47,983 nt of DNA from Acidobacteriota bacterium. GTDB taxonomy: Bacteria; Acidobacteriota; Vicinamibacteria; Fen-336. A program made the position numbers and the translations under genes. Below the pieces are notes generated by a model. It was not told the origin of the DNA. It did no database searches and saw only the letters and a list, made by a program, of their open reading frames with translations. The stretch is from NCBI GenBank assembly GCA_003223555.1, contig QHVM01000040.1:16422-64404 (forward strand). Direction: 5' to 3'. Shown piece after piece: positions 33,964-44,028 of this stretch. Each line of letters begins with the position of its first letter. Position 1 is the first letter of the stretch.

Positions 33964-34716
33964 ATGGCCGAGAACTTCGTGATCCCCGACATGACCTGGA
34001 CCGAGGTCGACGACGCGATGAAGGACCGTCCGGTCGCGCTCTTGCCCGTGGGCGCCACCGAGGCCCACGGGCCCCACCTGCCGGTCTCCACCGACACCGT
34101 CATCGCCGTGGAGATGGCCAAGCGGGGCGCGGCCAAGCTCAAGGAGCACGGGGTGCCGGCGCTCGTGCTCCCCCCGGTCACCTTCACCGTGGCCGACTTC
34201 GGAGCCGACTTCGCGGGCACGATCTCCATCCCGCCCGACACCTCGGTGGCGCTGCTGCGCGACGTGTGCGCGGCCACGGTCAAGCGGTTCCGGGCGGTGG
34301 CCTTCGTCAACATCCACCTCGAGCCGCGGCACGTCGAGTGCCTGAAGAAGGTCGTGGAGGACGGGAAGAAGACAGGGATCAGCGTGTGCTACCCGGACAT
34401 CACCAAGAAGCGCTGGGTGGAGACGCTGGGCGAGGCCTTCCAGGAGGGAGACCACGGGGGCGCGTTCGAGACCTCGCTGATGATGGCGGCCGCGCCGGAC
34501 ATGGTCCGGGAGCGCGAACGCATCAGCCTGCCGCCCGTCGACGGCCTGATGCCCGCGCTCAAGAAGGGGGCCCGGTCGTTCGCCGAGGCGGGCGGCGAAG
34601 ACGCGTACTTCGGCGATCCCACCGCGGCCTCGGCCGAGGAGGGCGAGAACCTGTACGAGGCCCTGGCCGAGATCCTGCGCCTGTCGGTCATGGAGCACCT
34701 GGGGAGCAAGGCGTAG
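33964..34716 (+). CDS. Creatininase family amidohydrolase
   Basis: 250 residues. LLPVGATEAHGPHLPVSTDT provides the Glu, His and Asp metal ligands of the creatininase fold. The second His motif, usually NGHGGN, is here NIHLEPRH, which keeps the His but loses the glycines. DHGGAFETSLMM supplies the last Glu. The family hydrolyses cyclic or linear amides (creatinine, formamides, mycofactocin precursor). The NIHLE variant makes the substrate uncertain. It follows the CoA ligase by 52 bases, so co-transcription is plausible. Confidence 0.85.
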   Translation: MAENFVIPDMTWTEVDDAMKDRPVALLPVGATEAHGPHLPVSTDTVIAVEMAKRGAAKLKEHGVPALVLPPVTFTVADFGADFAGTISIPPDTSVALLRDVCAATVKRFRAVAFVNIHLEPRHVECLKKVVEDGKKTGISVCYPDITKKRWVETLGEAFQEGDHGGAFETSLMMAAAPDMVRERERISLPPVDGLMPALKKGARSFAEAGGEDAYFGDPTAASAEEGENLYEALAEILRLSVMEHLGSKA

Positions 34717-34765
34717 GCAGACGGGGCCGCGCAGGGACGAAATCAACCTGAGCGCGGCCTGCGGT

Positions 34766-35030
34766 GTGGCCATCCGCCGACTACCGGCATCTGAGCTGCT
34801 GAAGCGGATCCTCGCCGAGCGTCGGCGTCGGTGGGAGGAGGCCGAGCTGTCACGGCTGAAGGCAGGGGGCAAGGCGCCACTTCAGCCGAACGTCGATGTG
34901 AGAGGCTGCCCCAGGCCATCCTCAAATGGGCCTTCGAGGGGCAAGGGGTCGACCAGGACTCAAACGACGAGCCGGCGTCAGTGCTGCTGGATGCATTCGC
35001 GCTGAGCGCGCGGCGCGAACGCGGAAGGAT
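34766..35030 (+). pseudogene. Remnant of a type I restriction specificity subunit (hsdS)
   Basis: Two short fragments in different frames match the conserved helical regions of HsdS. From GTG 34766, one reads RRLPASELLKRILAERRRRW then EEAELSRLKAGGKAP, the central spacer helix. Around 34905-35025 the next frame reads LPQAILKWAFEGQG then DSNDEPASVLLDAF, the C-terminal conserved region. The target-recognition domain that should lie between them is gone. No hsdM or hsdR is nearby. This explains the otherwise gene-free 34717-35097 interval. Confidence 0.7.
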
Positions 35031-35097
35031 GACTGGAAGGCCCGTGTCGGTTGTTGATCGAGACCTGCCTTGTCCGCGCTTCGTGATAGACAACTTC

Positions 35098-36252
35098 ATG
35101 ATCATCAAATTTCCTTCTCACCTCACGACGGACGAGCTGATGGCGGATATGAACCGCCACGCCAGCGCCGAGCGCGAGAACGTCGCCTGCCTGATCCCCG
35201 ACATCGCGGAGTTCGATGCGCGCGACGGGCACCTGGCCGCCGGCTACTCCTCGCTCTATCTCTACTGCCGGGAGGTCTTGAAGCTCTCCGAGTTCGAGGC
35301 CTACCTGCGCATCGAGGTCGCTCGCCTCGCGAGGAAGTACCCGCTCATCCTCACCAAGCTCGCCGAGGGCTCGCTGCACCTCACCAGCGTGCGCCTCCTC
35401 GCCCCGCAGCTCCGGCCTGACAACTACCAGGAGCTGCTCGACGAGGCCTCGGGCAAGAGCAAGCGCGAGGTGAAGGAGCAGGTGGCGGCCCTCGCGCCGC
35501 GGCCCGACACTCCCCTGGCGGTCAGCTGGCTGCCGGATCCGACCCCGCCGCAGCGATCGCTCGCGGCGACTGCCTCGTCACCGCCTGCGCTGAGTGCGCC
35601 CGCATCACCGCCGCCGGCTATCCCGCGGCTGATCATGACTCCGCTCTCGCCGGGCCGCTGCGAGCTGCGCTTCACTGCGAACCGCAGCACGTACGACAAG
35701 TTCGAGCAGGCTCGGCACCTGCTCAGTCACGCCGTTCGCGATCTAGATCCCGGCGAGGTCCTCGACCGGGCCCTGACCCTGCTCATCAAGGACATCGAGC
35801 GGAAGAAGAACGGCGCCACGGACCGGCCGTGGCCCAGCCGGGAAACGAAGTCCCGCTCGCGTCACCCTTCGGCGGAAGTGAGGCGCATCGTCTCGAAGCG
35901 CGATGGCGGCCGATGCGCTTTTGTCGCCAAGACGGGCCGCCGCTGCAACGAGAGGTCGTGCGTGCAGTACCACCACGTCGATCCCCAGGGTCCGGCTACA
36001 CCTGAGAACATCCAGCTCCGCTGCGCGGCTCACAACCGCTACGAGGCCGGCGTCTATGGGCCTGTGAAGCTGAAGTACGCGGGAGTCGTCAGCGAGCGGC
36101 GCGCGTCGTACGCCGCGCGGACAACTTGGTCCGGACCAAGTTCAAGGGTCACGCGCGCGCATGTTGGCGGCCACGACGATTGCGAAGACAAGTTGGACTC
36201 CGGTAAGCGCAAGCCGATCCGAATACTCAACCTCATGAGCGAGCTTTCCTGA
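35098..36252 (+). CDS. HNH endonuclease domain protein (DUF222-like)
   Basis: About 384 residues from ATG 35098. The N-terminal helical region (AEFDARDGHLAAGYSSLYLY, then LKLSEFEAYLRIEVARLARK and SLHLTSVRLLAPQLRPDNYQ) is that of a widespread repetitive HNH family in GC-rich soil bacteria. The middle is proline/serine-rich and low-complexity. The C-terminal HNH core is RDGGRCAFVAKTGRRC, VQYHHVDPQGPATPENIQLR and CAAHNRYEAG. About 70 residues beyond the usual end (to LNLMSELS) look unlike the family and may be read-through after a frame change. ATG 35029 is an alternative start in the same frame. The target is unknown; the family is often mobile. Confidence 0.75.
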   Translation: MIIKFPSHLTTDELMADMNRHASAERENVACLIPDIAEFDARDGHLAAGYSSLYLYCREVLKLSEFEAYLRIEVARLARKYPLILTKLAEGSLHLTSVRLLAPQLRPDNYQELLDEASGKSKREVKEQVAALAPRPDTPLAVSWLPDPTPPQRSLAATASSPPALSAPASPPPAIPRLIMTPLSPGRCELRFTANRSTYDKFEQARHLLSHAVRDLDPGEVLDRALTLLIKDIERKKNGATDRPWPSRETKSRSRHPSAEVRRIVSKRDGGRCAFVAKTGRRCNERSCVQYHHVDPQGPATPENIQLRCAAHNRYEAGVYGPVKLKYAGVVSERRASYAARTTWSGPSSRVTRAHVGGHDDCEDKLDSGKRKPIRILNLMSELS

Positions 36253-36253
36253 C

Positions 36254-36694
36254 ATGTTCACCACCACCATCCTCGTGCGCTTCGGCGACCTCGACGCGGC
36301 GGGGATCGCCTACTACCCCAACCTCGTCAACTTCCTCCACGAGTCGTTCGAGGACTTCTTCGTCGGCCACGTCGGCAAGCCCTATCCCGACGTGTTCCGC
36401 GAGGGCCTCGGCTTCCCCACCGTCCGGGTCGAGATGGACTTCCTGCGGCCGGTCCATTACGGGGACCACGTCCAGGTCTCGGTGGTCGTGGAGAAGGTCG
36501 GGCGCTCCTCGGTCCAGATCCGCTACGAAGGTCGCGTGCAGGACCGGCCGGTCTTCCGCGCTCGGAACACCGCGGTGGTCGTGGACATGAGGACGTTCCG
36601 GCCGACGGCCGTGCCGGAATGGCTGCGGGAGCGGTTCGAGGCCGCGATGGAAGCCGCGCCTACCAGCGGTGGTAGGCCGGGTGGCCCGGCTTGA
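36254..36694 (+). CDS. Acyl-CoA thioesterase of the 4HBT family
   Basis: 146 residues of the hot-dog fold. VRFGDLDAAGIAYYPNLVNF at the N-terminus contains the catalytic Asp region of 4-hydroxybenzoyl-CoA thioesterases (usually GDTDPAGIVYYP). FPTVRVEMDFLRPVHYGDHV follows. It starts at ATG 36254, straight after the HNH gene stop, and its last 35 bases overlap the convergent PaaI-type gene. It may release CoA from dead-end aryl-CoA esters made by the ligase upstream. Confidence 0.88.
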   Translation: MFTTTILVRFGDLDAAGIAYYPNLVNFLHESFEDFFVGHVGKPYPDVFREGLGFPTVRVEMDFLRPVHYGDHVQVSVVVEKVGRSSVQIRYEGRVQDRPVFRARNTAVVVDMRTFRPTAVPEWLRERFEAAMEAAPTSGGRPGGPA

Positions 36695-37124
36695 CGGCGA
36701 CGAAGGTGCCGCGGCAGGTGTCGCAGACCTTGCCCCCGCTGGCGAGGCTGGCCTCCACCACCGCGCGGTCGCCGGAGGACTCGACGACCCGGGCCCGGAG
36801 CGTCACCGGCTCGTTGCTCGGCGTCGGCCGCAACAGCTTGACCGCGTAGTCGGCCGTCACCGTGCACGGCGGCGTCGCGGCGCCGGCCTTCTTCATGAGG
36901 TGCCAGGCGGCGGTCCAGTTGGCGTGGCAGTCGAGCAGGGTCCCGATGATGCCGCCGTTCAGGATGCCGGGGAAGGCCTCGTGGTGGGGCTGGGGTGTCC
37001 ACTCGGCCACGCACTCGTCCCCCTCGACGAAGCTGCGCACGTGCAGGCCCTGCGGGTTGGCCGGGCCGCAGCCGAAGCACGCGTTTCCGGGGGCATAGCG
37101 CTCCTGGAGGCTCGGCCCTTCCAT
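36660..37124 (-). CDS. PaaI family (hot-dog) thioesterase
   Basis: 154 residues. The hot-dog core appears as HHEAFPGILNGGIIGTLLDC, with the conserved N-G-G of PaaI enzymes, and PCTVTADYAVKLLRPTPSNE. ACFGCGPANPQGLHVRSF at the N-terminus adds a Cys-x-x-Cys-like segment common in this branch. GKVCDTCRGTFVAVKPGH near the C-terminus has another CxxC. It ends within the convergent thioesterase gene and starts one base below the AhpD-like stop, so it is in a unit with that gene. Confidence 0.88.
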   Translation of the reverse strand: MEGPSLQERYAPGNACFGCGPANPQGLHVRSFVEGDECVAEWTPQPHHEAFPGILNGGIIGTLLDCHANWTAAWHLMKKAGAATPPCTVTADYAVKLLRPTPSNEPVTLRARVVESSGDRAVVEASLASGGKVCDTCRGTFVAVKPGHPAYHRW

Positions 37125-37496
37125 TCAGTACAGCTTCAGGTCCATGTTGTCGGCGGCGATGTCGGTCAGGTCCACGATGGCGGCGGCGTTGACCCCGATG
37201 GCGATCGCGATCGACTCCGAGATCTCCTCGCGGGTGGCGCCGAACTTCAATGCCTTCTTGATGTGCCCCTCCAGGCAGCCCTGGCACCGCGCGGCCAGGC
37301 TGGCCGAGATGGCGATGAGCTCCTTGGTCTTGCGGTCGAGGACCGACGGCTTGTAGGTCTCCTTGTAGAACTGGAAATAGATCTCGCGGAAGCGGGGCTC
37401 GACCATGGTGTAGGAGCCCGTCTGGTCGGGCGAGCGAGGAGCGCCGTTGTCCTCCTCGGGGAACGGCACATGGTGGGGCTTCTTTTGCTCGCTCAC
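37125..37496 (-). CDS. Carboxymuconolactone decarboxylase/AhpD-like protein
   Basis: 123 residues. The alkylhydroperoxidase core is KTKELIAISASLAARCQGCL, with the redox pair C-x-x-C, then EGHIKKALKFGATREEISES. AhpD-type proteins act in peroxide detoxification with a CxxC; related carboxymuconolactone decarboxylases act in the protocatechuate pathway. The intact CxxC favours the redox function. Both are plausible in this context of aromatic metabolism and peroxide defence. It precedes the PaaI gene without a gap. Confidence 0.9.
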   Translation of the reverse strand: MSEQKKPHHVPFPEEDNGAPRSPDQTGSYTMVEPRFREIYFQFYKETYKPSVLDRKTKELIAISASLAARCQGCLEGHIKKALKFGATREEISESIAIAIGVNAAAIVDLTDIAADNMDLKLY

Positions 37497-37507
37497 CGTG
37501 GACTCCT

Positions 37508-38467
37508 TCAGTTAGGTCGTCCGGACGCCAGCCGCGTGGCGGGGCCGGCCGCCGCCTCGTGGAGCAGGTCGGCCACCGCGCTCTCGTAGGCGGCCTTGCC
37601 GTCACGGTACGCTTCGCCGTGGGTGTTGCCGGGGACGACCAGCACCTTGGCCCGCTCGCCGGCTGCCGTCTTCAGGTCGAAGGCGATGTCGGGCGGCATG
37701 CGGCGGTCGCCCGCGTTGCACACGAAGAGGACCGGCCGCCCGGACAGGCGGCCGGCGGCGGCCTGGACGTTCACTGCGGCGGGGTCGAACCCGCCCCGCC
37801 GTCCCATCCAGTAGAGGACCTCGGGTCCCAGCGGCCAGGGGGGCACGATGCGCATCCACCAGCGGAAGCCGCGGAAGAGCTGCAGGTGGTGCGTCACCGT
37901 GTCGGGCAGGCTCCGGTAGCTGCTGTCGCAGACGACCCCCGCCACCGAGCGGTCGTCGGCGGCGGCCAGCACGGCGGTGGCCGCGCCGAGAGAGACCCCC
38001 CAGAAGACGACCGGTCCCTTGGACCGTGACTCGGCGTACGCCTTGGCCGCTTCCGCGTCCTGCTTCTCGAACCAGCCGAAGCTGGAGACGCTTCCTCCGC
38101 TGGCGCCGTGATGCCGGAGGTCGAACAGCAGCGCGTTCCAATCCTGCTGGTGGACGAAGGGCGTCTTCTTCACCATCTCCAGCCGGGAACGGTTCAAGCC
38201 GTGGATGAGCACGACGGTGCCCTTCGGCTCCGGCGCCGAGATCCACCAGCCCTTGAGCGGCACTCCGTCCGGGGTTTGGAACGACACGTCTTCGAAGGCG
38301 AGCCCGAAGGAGACCGGGGTCAGCCCCTTGTTGGCCCGGTCGTTGTACTGGAAGCGACGGATCGTGGCCAGGCCGCCGAACCAGTACGGTACCCAGCCGA
38401 AGACGACCCCGCAGACGACGAGGAGCAGGACGACGCCCGCCCACTTGAAGACGCGCGGCGTGCTCAT
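37508..38467 (-). CDS. Membrane-anchored alpha/beta hydrolase
   Basis: 319 residues with one N-terminal helix (WAGVVLLLVVCGVVFGWVPY, about 9-28). The hydrolase core has GTVVLIHGLNRSRLEMV, with the oxyanion HG, then FDLRHHGASGGS, the nucleophile elbow WGVSLGAATAVLAA (Ser of GVSLG), a likely acid in FVCNAGDRRMPPD and the His in VPGNTHGEAYRDG. The substrate is unknown. It lies 11 bases upstream of the AhpD-like gene and may be its operon leader. A possible extended -10 (TGTTATCAT) is at 38519-38511 upstream. Confidence 0.88.
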   Translation of the reverse strand: MSTPRVFKWAGVVLLLVVCGVVFGWVPYWFGGLATIRRFQYNDRANKGLTPVSFGLAFEDVSFQTPDGVPLKGWWISAPEPKGTVVLIHGLNRSRLEMVKKTPFVHQQDWNALLFDLRHHGASGGSVSSFGWFEKQDAEAAKAYAESRSKGPVVFWGVSLGAATAVLAAADDRSVAGVVCDSSYRSLPDTVTHHLQLFRGFRWWMRIVPPWPLGPEVLYWMGRRGGFDPAAVNVQAAAGRLSGRPVLFVCNAGDRRMPPDIAFDLKTAAGERAKVLVVPGNTHGEAYRDGKAAYESAVADLLHEAAAGPATRLASGRPN

Positions 38468-38697
38468 CCGGCGGGCTTGCGCCCCAGGGGAAAGCTCAAA
38501 GGCCCCCGTGATGATAACAGATGAGCGCCGGAGGGGCGCGCTTCCCGCCGAGGGCGCCGCGCAGCCGCCGCGGGGGCAATGATGAATCGGCCAGCCGGCG
38601 GGCCTCTCGGCCTTCGAGCACGTCCCTCCTGGCGCTCACGCGATTCTACGCAGCCCGCGCGGGCAGGTTCCGCTCCCGGATGTGAAACGATGTGAGG

Positions 38698-38717
38698 CCG
38701 GGTCGGAGGGGACCCGG
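38698..38717 (-). terminator. Hairpin after the type II thioesterase
   Basis: CCGGGTC and GACCCGG form a 7-bp stem with a 6-base loop, directly after the stop of the minus-strand thioesterase. No T-run follows. The 250 bases 38468-38717 otherwise hold only promoter-like AT-rich spots and no convincing gene. Confidence 0.35.
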
Positions 38718-39467
38718 TCAGTCGGCGTCGAGCTCGCGCGAGAGCGCGGCCAGCAGCCGGGGCTCCGCCGAGCTCAAGAAGAAATGATCGCCGGGCATCA
38801 TCGTGCGCCGGAACGCCGCCGTGGTCTGCTCCCGCCAGGCGTCCAGGTACGGCGGTCGCACGCGCGGGTCGGCGATGCCGCCGAAAGCGGAGATGGGACA
38901 GTCCAGCGGAGGCTCCGCCTGGTAGAGGTAGGTCTCGCTGAGCCGGAAGTCGGCGCGGAGCGCCGGCATGACGAACTCCAGCATCTCGCGGTTGCCGAGT
39001 ATCTCCTTCGGCGTGCCGTTGAGGGCCGCCAGCTCCGCCACGAACTCCTCGTCGGGCAGCGCGTGAAGTGGCCGGTTGTGAAAGGGCGTCTGCGGCGCCT
39101 CGCGACCGGAGACGAACAGGTGGACCGGCCGGAGGTGATGGTCCTTCCGCAGCCGCCGGGCCAGCTCGAAGCCGACGAGGGCGCCCATGCTGTGCCCGAA
39201 GAGCGCGAACGCGCGGCCCAGGTACGGTAGCAGGGCCTTTGCCGCCGCCTCCACCAGGTCCGCCATGCTCGTGAAGGCCGGTTCGCGGTAGCGCGCGCCC
39301 CGGCCGGGAAGCTGCACCGCGCAGACCTCGACGCCTGCGGTGAGACGGCTCGGCCATCGGTGGAAGACGGCGGCGCCGCCCCCGGCGTAGGGAAAGCAGA
39401 AGAGGCGCAGCTTCGCCCCCGGGTCCGGCCGCGGGCGGACGAGCCACCGGGTCGGGCCGTCCATCAT
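38718..39467 (-). CDS. Type II thioesterase (GrsT/TEII family alpha/beta hydrolase)
   Basis: 249 residues. LRLFCFPYAGGGAAVFHRWP at the N-terminus and VCAVQLPGRGARYREPAF are signatures of external thioesterases from NRPS/PKS clusters. The nucleophile is in FALFGHSMGALVGFELARRL. The acid is near GGIADPRV, and the His in MMPGDHFFLSSAE. Such enzymes remove stalled acyl groups from carrier proteins, yet no NRPS or PKS gene is in this window. The start (ATG 39467) overlaps the stop of the upstream membrane gene. Confidence 0.9.
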   Translation of the reverse strand: MMDGPTRWLVRPRPDPGAKLRLFCFPYAGGGAAVFHRWPSRLTAGVEVCAVQLPGRGARYREPAFTSMADLVEAAAKALLPYLGRAFALFGHSMGALVGFELARRLRKDHHLRPVHLFVSGREAPQTPFHNRPLHALPDEEFVAELAALNGTPKEILGNREMLEFVMPALRADFRLSETYLYQAEPPLDCPISAFGGIADPRVRPPYLDAWREQTTAAFRRTMMPGDHFFLSSAEPRLLAALSRELDAD

Positions 39468-40378
39468 CGGAAGCGGCCCTCGCGCACGAAGGCGAGGGCC
39501 GCCTGCAGCAGGAACGGTCCGGCGGTGAGGAGAGCCGTGGCCGCCGCGAGGGTGACTCGCCCGCGCATCGCCCCCCCCTGGGTGAACATGCCGAGAAGGA
39601 GGCCGGCGGCGAGGCACAGCGCGGCCAGGCCGGGCGCAGTCGTGGCCGCCGCGCCCACGAAAGCGCCCGCCGCGACGGCGGCCGCGCGCGAGGCTCCGCG
39701 GGCGAGCAGCCCGGCGGCGGCGAGCAGGAAGCCGAGAGCCAGCGACCACGCGGGATCGCCGGCGGCCCAGGTCGGCGGCAAGAGAGCGGCCGCGAGCGTG
39801 GCCGCGGCCACCCCGAGGGCGGCGGGCCCCGCCGCGAAAAGCCGCGCCAGGAAAAGGTAGAGGCCGATCGAGGACAGGGCGCGCGCCACCGCGGCGGCGA
39901 CCGCCGCCGCCGTGGGCACGCTCGAGCCCGACAGCAGCGACAGGTCGGCCGCTAGGGCGTCGAAGCCGTGGGCGTGGGCGGCGAAGCTTCCTTCGCGCAG
40001 CGGCACGTACGTCGCGGGCAGGCCGTCGTGCCAGGCCATGAGCAGGGCCGACGTCGGGTCGAGCCTCTCCGCGCGCGCGAAGGCGGGCAGGAAGCCGGCG
40101 CCGGCGCGGCTCGCGGCCGCGGCGAGGACGACGAGCGCCGGCCACGACGGGCGTCGCGCGTCGGGGCGGAGCAGGCGGAGCCCGGCCGCCAGGGCGAACA
40201 CGACGAGGCATCCCGCGAGGAGCCGCGTGCGGCCGGCGAAGGGCAGCCACCACCAGGAGGCGATCCAGAAGGAGAGCGAGAGGAACGGGACCGCGGTCCA
40301 GGGCGCACGCACCCCGAGCAGGCCGGGCAGCAGGAGCAGCGCGGCCAGGGCGGCCGCGCCGCGGACGAGAGGTGTCAC
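39464..40378 (-). CDS. Alanine-rich polytopic membrane protein
   Basis: 304 residues from GTG 40378; a longer ATG frame from 40429 also exists but would cross into the divergent promoter region. Around eight to ten hydrophobic stretches are visible, for example AAALAALLLLPGLLG, LSLSFWIASWWWLPF and AAVAAGAFVGAAATTAPGLA. WHDGLPATYVPLREGSFAAH is a polar, non-membrane loop near the middle. It resembles the membrane part of GT-C type glycosyltransferases, but no catalytic DxD is recognised. It overlaps the type II thioesterase start, so the two are translated together. Confidence 0.65.
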   Translation of the reverse strand: MTPLVRGAAALAALLLLPGLLGVRAPWTAVPFLSLSFWIASWWWLPFAGRTRLLAGCLVVFALAAGLRLLRPDARRPSWPALVVLAAAASRAGAGFLPAFARAERLDPTSALLMAWHDGLPATYVPLREGSFAAHAHGFDALAADLSLLSGSSVPTAAAVAAAVARALSSIGLYLFLARLFAAGPAALGVAAATLAAALLPPTWAAGDPAWSLALGFLLAAAGLLARGASRAAAVAAGAFVGAAATTAPGLAALCLAAGLLLGMFTQGGAMRGRVTLAAATALLTAGPFLLQAALAFVREGRFR

Positions 40379-40446
40379 GAGCGGATTGTATGCGCGTGAT
40401 GCCAGACGCGGAGCGCCAGCGCGGGACATCCGGTATACGCTACAGC

Positions 40447-41262
40447 GTGAGCGCGATCTCCCCCTTCGTCCTCGTGTTGACCGGGGCCGCCACCGGCCTC
40501 GTCGGCGCGCTGCTCGGCCTCGGCGGCGGCGTCTTCCTGGTGCCCCTGCTCACGCTCTCCCTCGGCGTGCCGATCCGGGCCGCCATCGCGGCCAGCCTCA
40601 TCTCCGTGATCGCGACCGCCTCCGCCTCCTCCACGATCAACCTGGAGCGCGGGCTGGTGAACATGCGTCTGGGGATGGCCCTGGAGGTCGCCACGACCCT
40701 CGGCGGGCTGACCGGAGGCCTCGTCGCCGCGGCCCTCAGCCAGCGCCAGCTCTTCCTGACCTTCGGCGCCACCCTCGGCCTCATGGGCGTGGTCATGGCC
40801 GTGCGCTCCGGCCGCCGCAACGTCATCGCCGACGCGGGCCTCGAGCCGGGGCGGCTCGGGGGCCGGCTCCAGGAGGGAGAGGAGACCTACGTCTACCGGA
40901 TGCGGCGCTTGCCGGTGGGGCTGGCCGCTTCGCTGGGGGCGGGAGCGATCTCCGGGCTGCTCGGCGTCGGCGGAGGCATCATCAAGGTCCCGGTGCTGAA
41001 CGCCTTCTGCGGCATCCCGATCCGGGTCGCGGCGGCCACCAGCGCCTTCATGATCGGGGTCACGGGTGCCGCCTCGGCCTTCATCTACTTCGGCCGGGGG
41101 GATGTCGTCCTGCCCCTCACCGCCGCGGTGGCCATCGGCGCCCTGCCCGGCAGCCTGCTCGGCGCGCGCCTCAGCCACCGGGTCCAGGCCCGCTCGCTCA
41201 AGCTGATCATGGCGGTCGTCCTGCTCGTCGTGGGCCTCCGGATGGCGCTGGAGGCGCTCTGA
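40447..41262 (+). CDS. TauE/SafE family sulfite exporter-like membrane protein
   Basis: 271 residues from GTG 40447. Two homologous halves carry the family motif: TGLVGALLGLGGGVFLVPLL near the start and AISGLLGVGGGIIKVPVLNA in the second half. ASLISVIATASASSTINLER and AAATSAFMIGVTGAASAFIY are matching helices. The family moves sulfite or sulfur-containing organic acids. It is followed directly by a DUF1634 partner and lies near a sulfate-activation gene, which suits a sulfur role. Confidence 0.9.
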   Translation: MSAISPFVLVLTGAATGLVGALLGLGGGVFLVPLLTLSLGVPIRAAIAASLISVIATASASSTINLERGLVNMRLGMALEVATTLGGLTGGLVAAALSQRQLFLTFGATLGLMGVVMAVRSGRRNVIADAGLEPGRLGGRLQEGEETYVYRMRRLPVGLAASLGAGAISGLLGVGGGIIKVPVLNAFCGIPIRVAAATSAFMIGVTGAASAFIYFGRGDVVLPLTAAVAIGALPGSLLGARLSHRVQARSLKLIMAVVLLVVGLRMALEAL

Positions 41263-41531
41263 GCTCCCGGACCCGCGCGCTGGAGCGGGCGATCGAGGCC
41301 GCCCTCACCGTCGGCGTGGGCCTGAGCGGCCTGCTGCTGGTATCCGGGCTGGTCGTGGGCGCTCCCCATCTCCTGTGGTGGGGAGTCCTCCTCCTGATCC
41401 TGACCCCGCTCGTGCGAGTGGTCGTGGTGACGATCGGCCTCGTCCTCGATCATGACTGGCTGTTCTCCGCCGTCTCGTTCTTCGTCCTCGCCGTCCTGCT
41501 GTCCAGCATCTACGTGGCCGGCCGGCTGTGA
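41259..41531 (+). CDS. DUF1634 membrane protein, probable CTG start
   Basis: 90 residues if translation begins at CTG 41259, which overlaps the TauE/SafE stop (CTGA). In this frame no ATG, GTG or TTG occurs before the first helix. The three hydrophobic segments are AALTVGVGLSGLLLVSGLVV, LWWGVLLLILTPLVRVVVVT and SAVSFFVLAVLLSSIYVAG. DUF1634 proteins are commonly encoded right after TauE/SafE transporters. A GTG at the first helix would leave it truncated, so the CTG start is the best reading. Confidence 0.75.
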   Translation: MSSRTRALERAIEAALTVGVGLSGLLLVSGLVVGAPHLLWWGVLLLILTPLVRVVVVTIGLVLDHDWLFSAVSFFVLAVLLSSIYVAGRL

Positions 41532-41549
41532 TCCGGAACGCGCGGTGAT

Positions 41550-44000
<2,451 letters not shown>

Positions 44001-44004
<4 letters not shown>

Positions 44005-44028
44005 AGCCGCGGCCTAGGGCTGCTTCAT
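44001..44028. terminator. Inverted repeat between convergent genes
   Basis: ATGAAGC (44001-44007) pairs with GCTTCAT (44022-44028) across a 14-base loop. The hairpin covers the HAD stop and the stop of the minus-strand hydrolase. Weak evidence for a bidirectional terminator. Confidence 0.3.

Noticed and set aside
37125-37496. AhpD-like protein as another selenoprotein
   Set aside because: Both positions of its C-x-x-C motif are ordinary Cys codons.
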